Shown one piece after another: positions 62,947 through 64,000 of a stretch of DNA of 64,000 bases. The stretch is taken from positions 124,001 through 188,000 of the forward strand of contig NZ_JAJEQG010000002.1 in the NCBI RefSeq assembly GCF_020687245.1, in the 5' to 3' direction. The DNA comes from Faecalibacterium longum CLA-AA-H243 (GTDB lineage Bacteria; Bacillota; Clostridia; Oscillospirales; Ruminococcaceae). Position numbers and translations under genes: made by a program. The notes under the pieces are model-generated. The model was not told the origin of the DNA, did not search any database, and saw nothing but the letters and a program-made list of their open reading frames with translations. Position 1 is the first letter of the stretch; each line of letters begins with the position of its first letter.

Positions 62947-63825
62947 TTATTCAAGGTTCTGGATCTGTTCGCGGATCTTCTCGATCTCCGCCTTCATGTC
63001 CACCACCGTGCGGGTGATGTCCAGGTCCTGACACTTGGAGCCGATGGTGTTGGTCTCACGGTTCAGCTCCTGAGTCAGGAAGTCCAGCTTGCGGCCCACC
63101 GGCTCGTCCAGCTCCAGAATGGAGCGGTACTGGGCGATGTGGCTGCGCAGACGGACGGTCTCCTCGTCCACGGCGGTCTTGTCGCCGAAGATGGCGGCTT
63201 CCGTCAGGACGCGGGCGTCGTCGATGCTGCGGTCCTCGAGGATGGTCTTGAGCTTCTCGTAGAGGCGGTTGGTGTAGGCTTCGACGCGGCCTGCGCTCAG
63301 GGTCTCCACCCTGCCCACCCGCTCCTCGAGGAAGCACAGGCGGCTCTCCACGTCGGCCTTCATCTTGGCACCCTCGGCGGCGCGCATGGCGATGAAGTTG
63401 TCCAGCGCCTGAGCCGTCACGGCGGAGACGTCGGCCCAGAGCTGTTCCTCGTCCACGTCGGCGTGGCGGGTGGCCAGCACGTCCGGGAAGCGGGTCAGCG
63501 TCGAGACGGTGACGTCGTTCTTGATGCAGAGCTTCTCCGAAAGGTTCCGCAGGGCCTTCTGGTAGCTGCGGGCCAGCTCCATGTTGACGGTCACTTCTGC
63601 GTCGGCGGCCTCCACGTTCTGGATGGTCATGCTCAGCTCGACCTTGCCGCGGGTGACCCGCTCGTTGAGCTGCTTTTTCAGGCGGCTGTCCATGTAGCTG
63701 CAGCTGCGGGGGATGCGGGACGAATACTCGAAATACCGGGAGTTGACGCTGCGCAGCTCGACCGTGATCTCGCGGCCATTCAATACAGCAGTCCCCCGGC
63801 CAAAACCGGTCATGCTCAGGATCAT
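62947..63825 (-). CDS. YicC/YloC family endoribonuclease
   Basis: A 292-residue protein with MILSMTGFGRG at the N-terminus and DITRTVVDMKAEIEKIREQIQNLE at the end, both typical of YicC/YloC. The family is an RNase acting on small RNAs in E. coli. A GTG at 63834 is also possible with a better-spaced AGAGG site; the ATG at 63825 agrees with family starts. Confidence 0.93.
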   Translation of the reverse strand: MILSMTGFGRGTAVLNGREITVELRSVNSRYFEYSSRIPRSCSYMDSRLKKQLNERVTRGKVELSMTIQNVEAADAEVTVNMELARSYQKALRNLSEKLCIKNDVTVSTLTRFPDVLATRHADVDEEQLWADVSAVTAQALDNFIAMRAAEGAKMKADVESRLCFLEERVGRVETLSAGRVEAYTNRLYEKLKTILEDRSIDDARVLTEAAIFGDKTAVDEETVRLRSHIAQYRSILELDEPVGRKLDFLTQELNRETNTIGSKCQDLDITRTVVDMKAEIEKIREQIQNLE

Positions 63826-63929
63826 ATGCTCCACGTTTCCTCTCTGTTGATGGGTGGATATGCGGACAAATTACGGTATATGTATCCGCGTTTGGGTATA
63901 CAGGCCCATGTTACGATACATATGTTATT

Positions 63930-63958
63930 ATTCTACTCTGATGACCGCTTTTTTGCAA
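63930..63958 (-). promoter_or_regulatory. Promoter for the yloC-remA-gmk-priA... unit
   Basis: Minus-strand TTGCAA (63958-63953) and TAGAAT (63935-63930), 17 bases apart, about 100 bases before the yloC start. The remaining 42 bases to the edge show no gene. Confidence 0.7.
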
Positions 63959-64000
63959 GTCAAAAAGCACAGAAATACTCCTCAGGCCTGCCTTCGTACA

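Overview
The window looks like chromosome from a high-GC member of the Oscillospiraceae, most likely the Faecalibacterium / Gemmiger / Subdoligranulum group. Gene order is that of Bacillota (asd-dapA-dapB; queA-tgt-yajC; phoH-ybeY-era-yqzL-recO; yloC-remA-gmk-priA-def-fmt-rsmB-rlmN-prpC-prkC-rsgA-thiN), codon use is GC-rich, and several genes belong to sporulation families. The genus is inferred from gene content and style, not from an alignment.

Layout. 0-3.6 kb: a partial CapA-like gene, then the asd-dapA-dapB operon (minus strand). 3.6-11.0 kb (plus): queA, tgt, yajC, a TIGR04086 membrane protein, a SpoIIM-like protein, radA, a Xer tyrosine recombinase and a small gene resembling uracil-DNA glycosylases. 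Just downstream lies a dif-like 11-6-11 site. 11.4-18.1 kb (minus): CwlD-like amidase, mutS2, recO, yqzL, era, ybeY, phoH. 18.3-21.4 kb: small XRE regulator, tRNA-Thr, ylbJ-like gene, and yqfC-yqfD in divergent orientation. 21.5-33.4 kb (minus): hslO, a methyltransferase, ysxC, lon, a Gx transporter, an ABC-F protein, two HAD phosphatases, an SGNH hydrolase with a low-complexity tail, and yerC. 33.6-35.9 kb (plus): a T-box leader followed by a CstA-family transporter. 36-44.4 kb (mostly minus): a strongly folded untranslated segment, tsf, rpsB, an LtaS-like enzyme, ylmC, a DUF1540 protein, an iron-box flavodoxin, a DUF1624-like acyltransferase and an NCS2 permease.

44.5-52.4 kb is the accessory part. 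It holds a secreted protein of unknown role, a SipL-like protein, a lipoprotein, a RepA-like AAA ATPase beside short palindromic repeats, micro-ORFs, a MITE-like element and the most striking feature of the window: a dispersed family of small modules. Each intact module has an extended -10 promoter, a 34-residue membrane-type peptide gene, a hairpin terminator, and a strong promoter on the opposite strand aimed back at the peptide gene. The start region of the peptide gene is repeated in direct orientation beyond the terminator, so the opposing RNA would be complementary to the ribosome-binding site. The repeats differ between the two intact modules but match within each. This is the architecture of a type I toxin-antitoxin system of the Fst/par kind. 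Two decayed or divergent copies and one orphan promoter lie nearby.

52.4-64 kb (minus) is the conserved translation / cell-wall signalling cluster from yloC down to rsgA, with thiN separated from it by one toxin module and the MITE.
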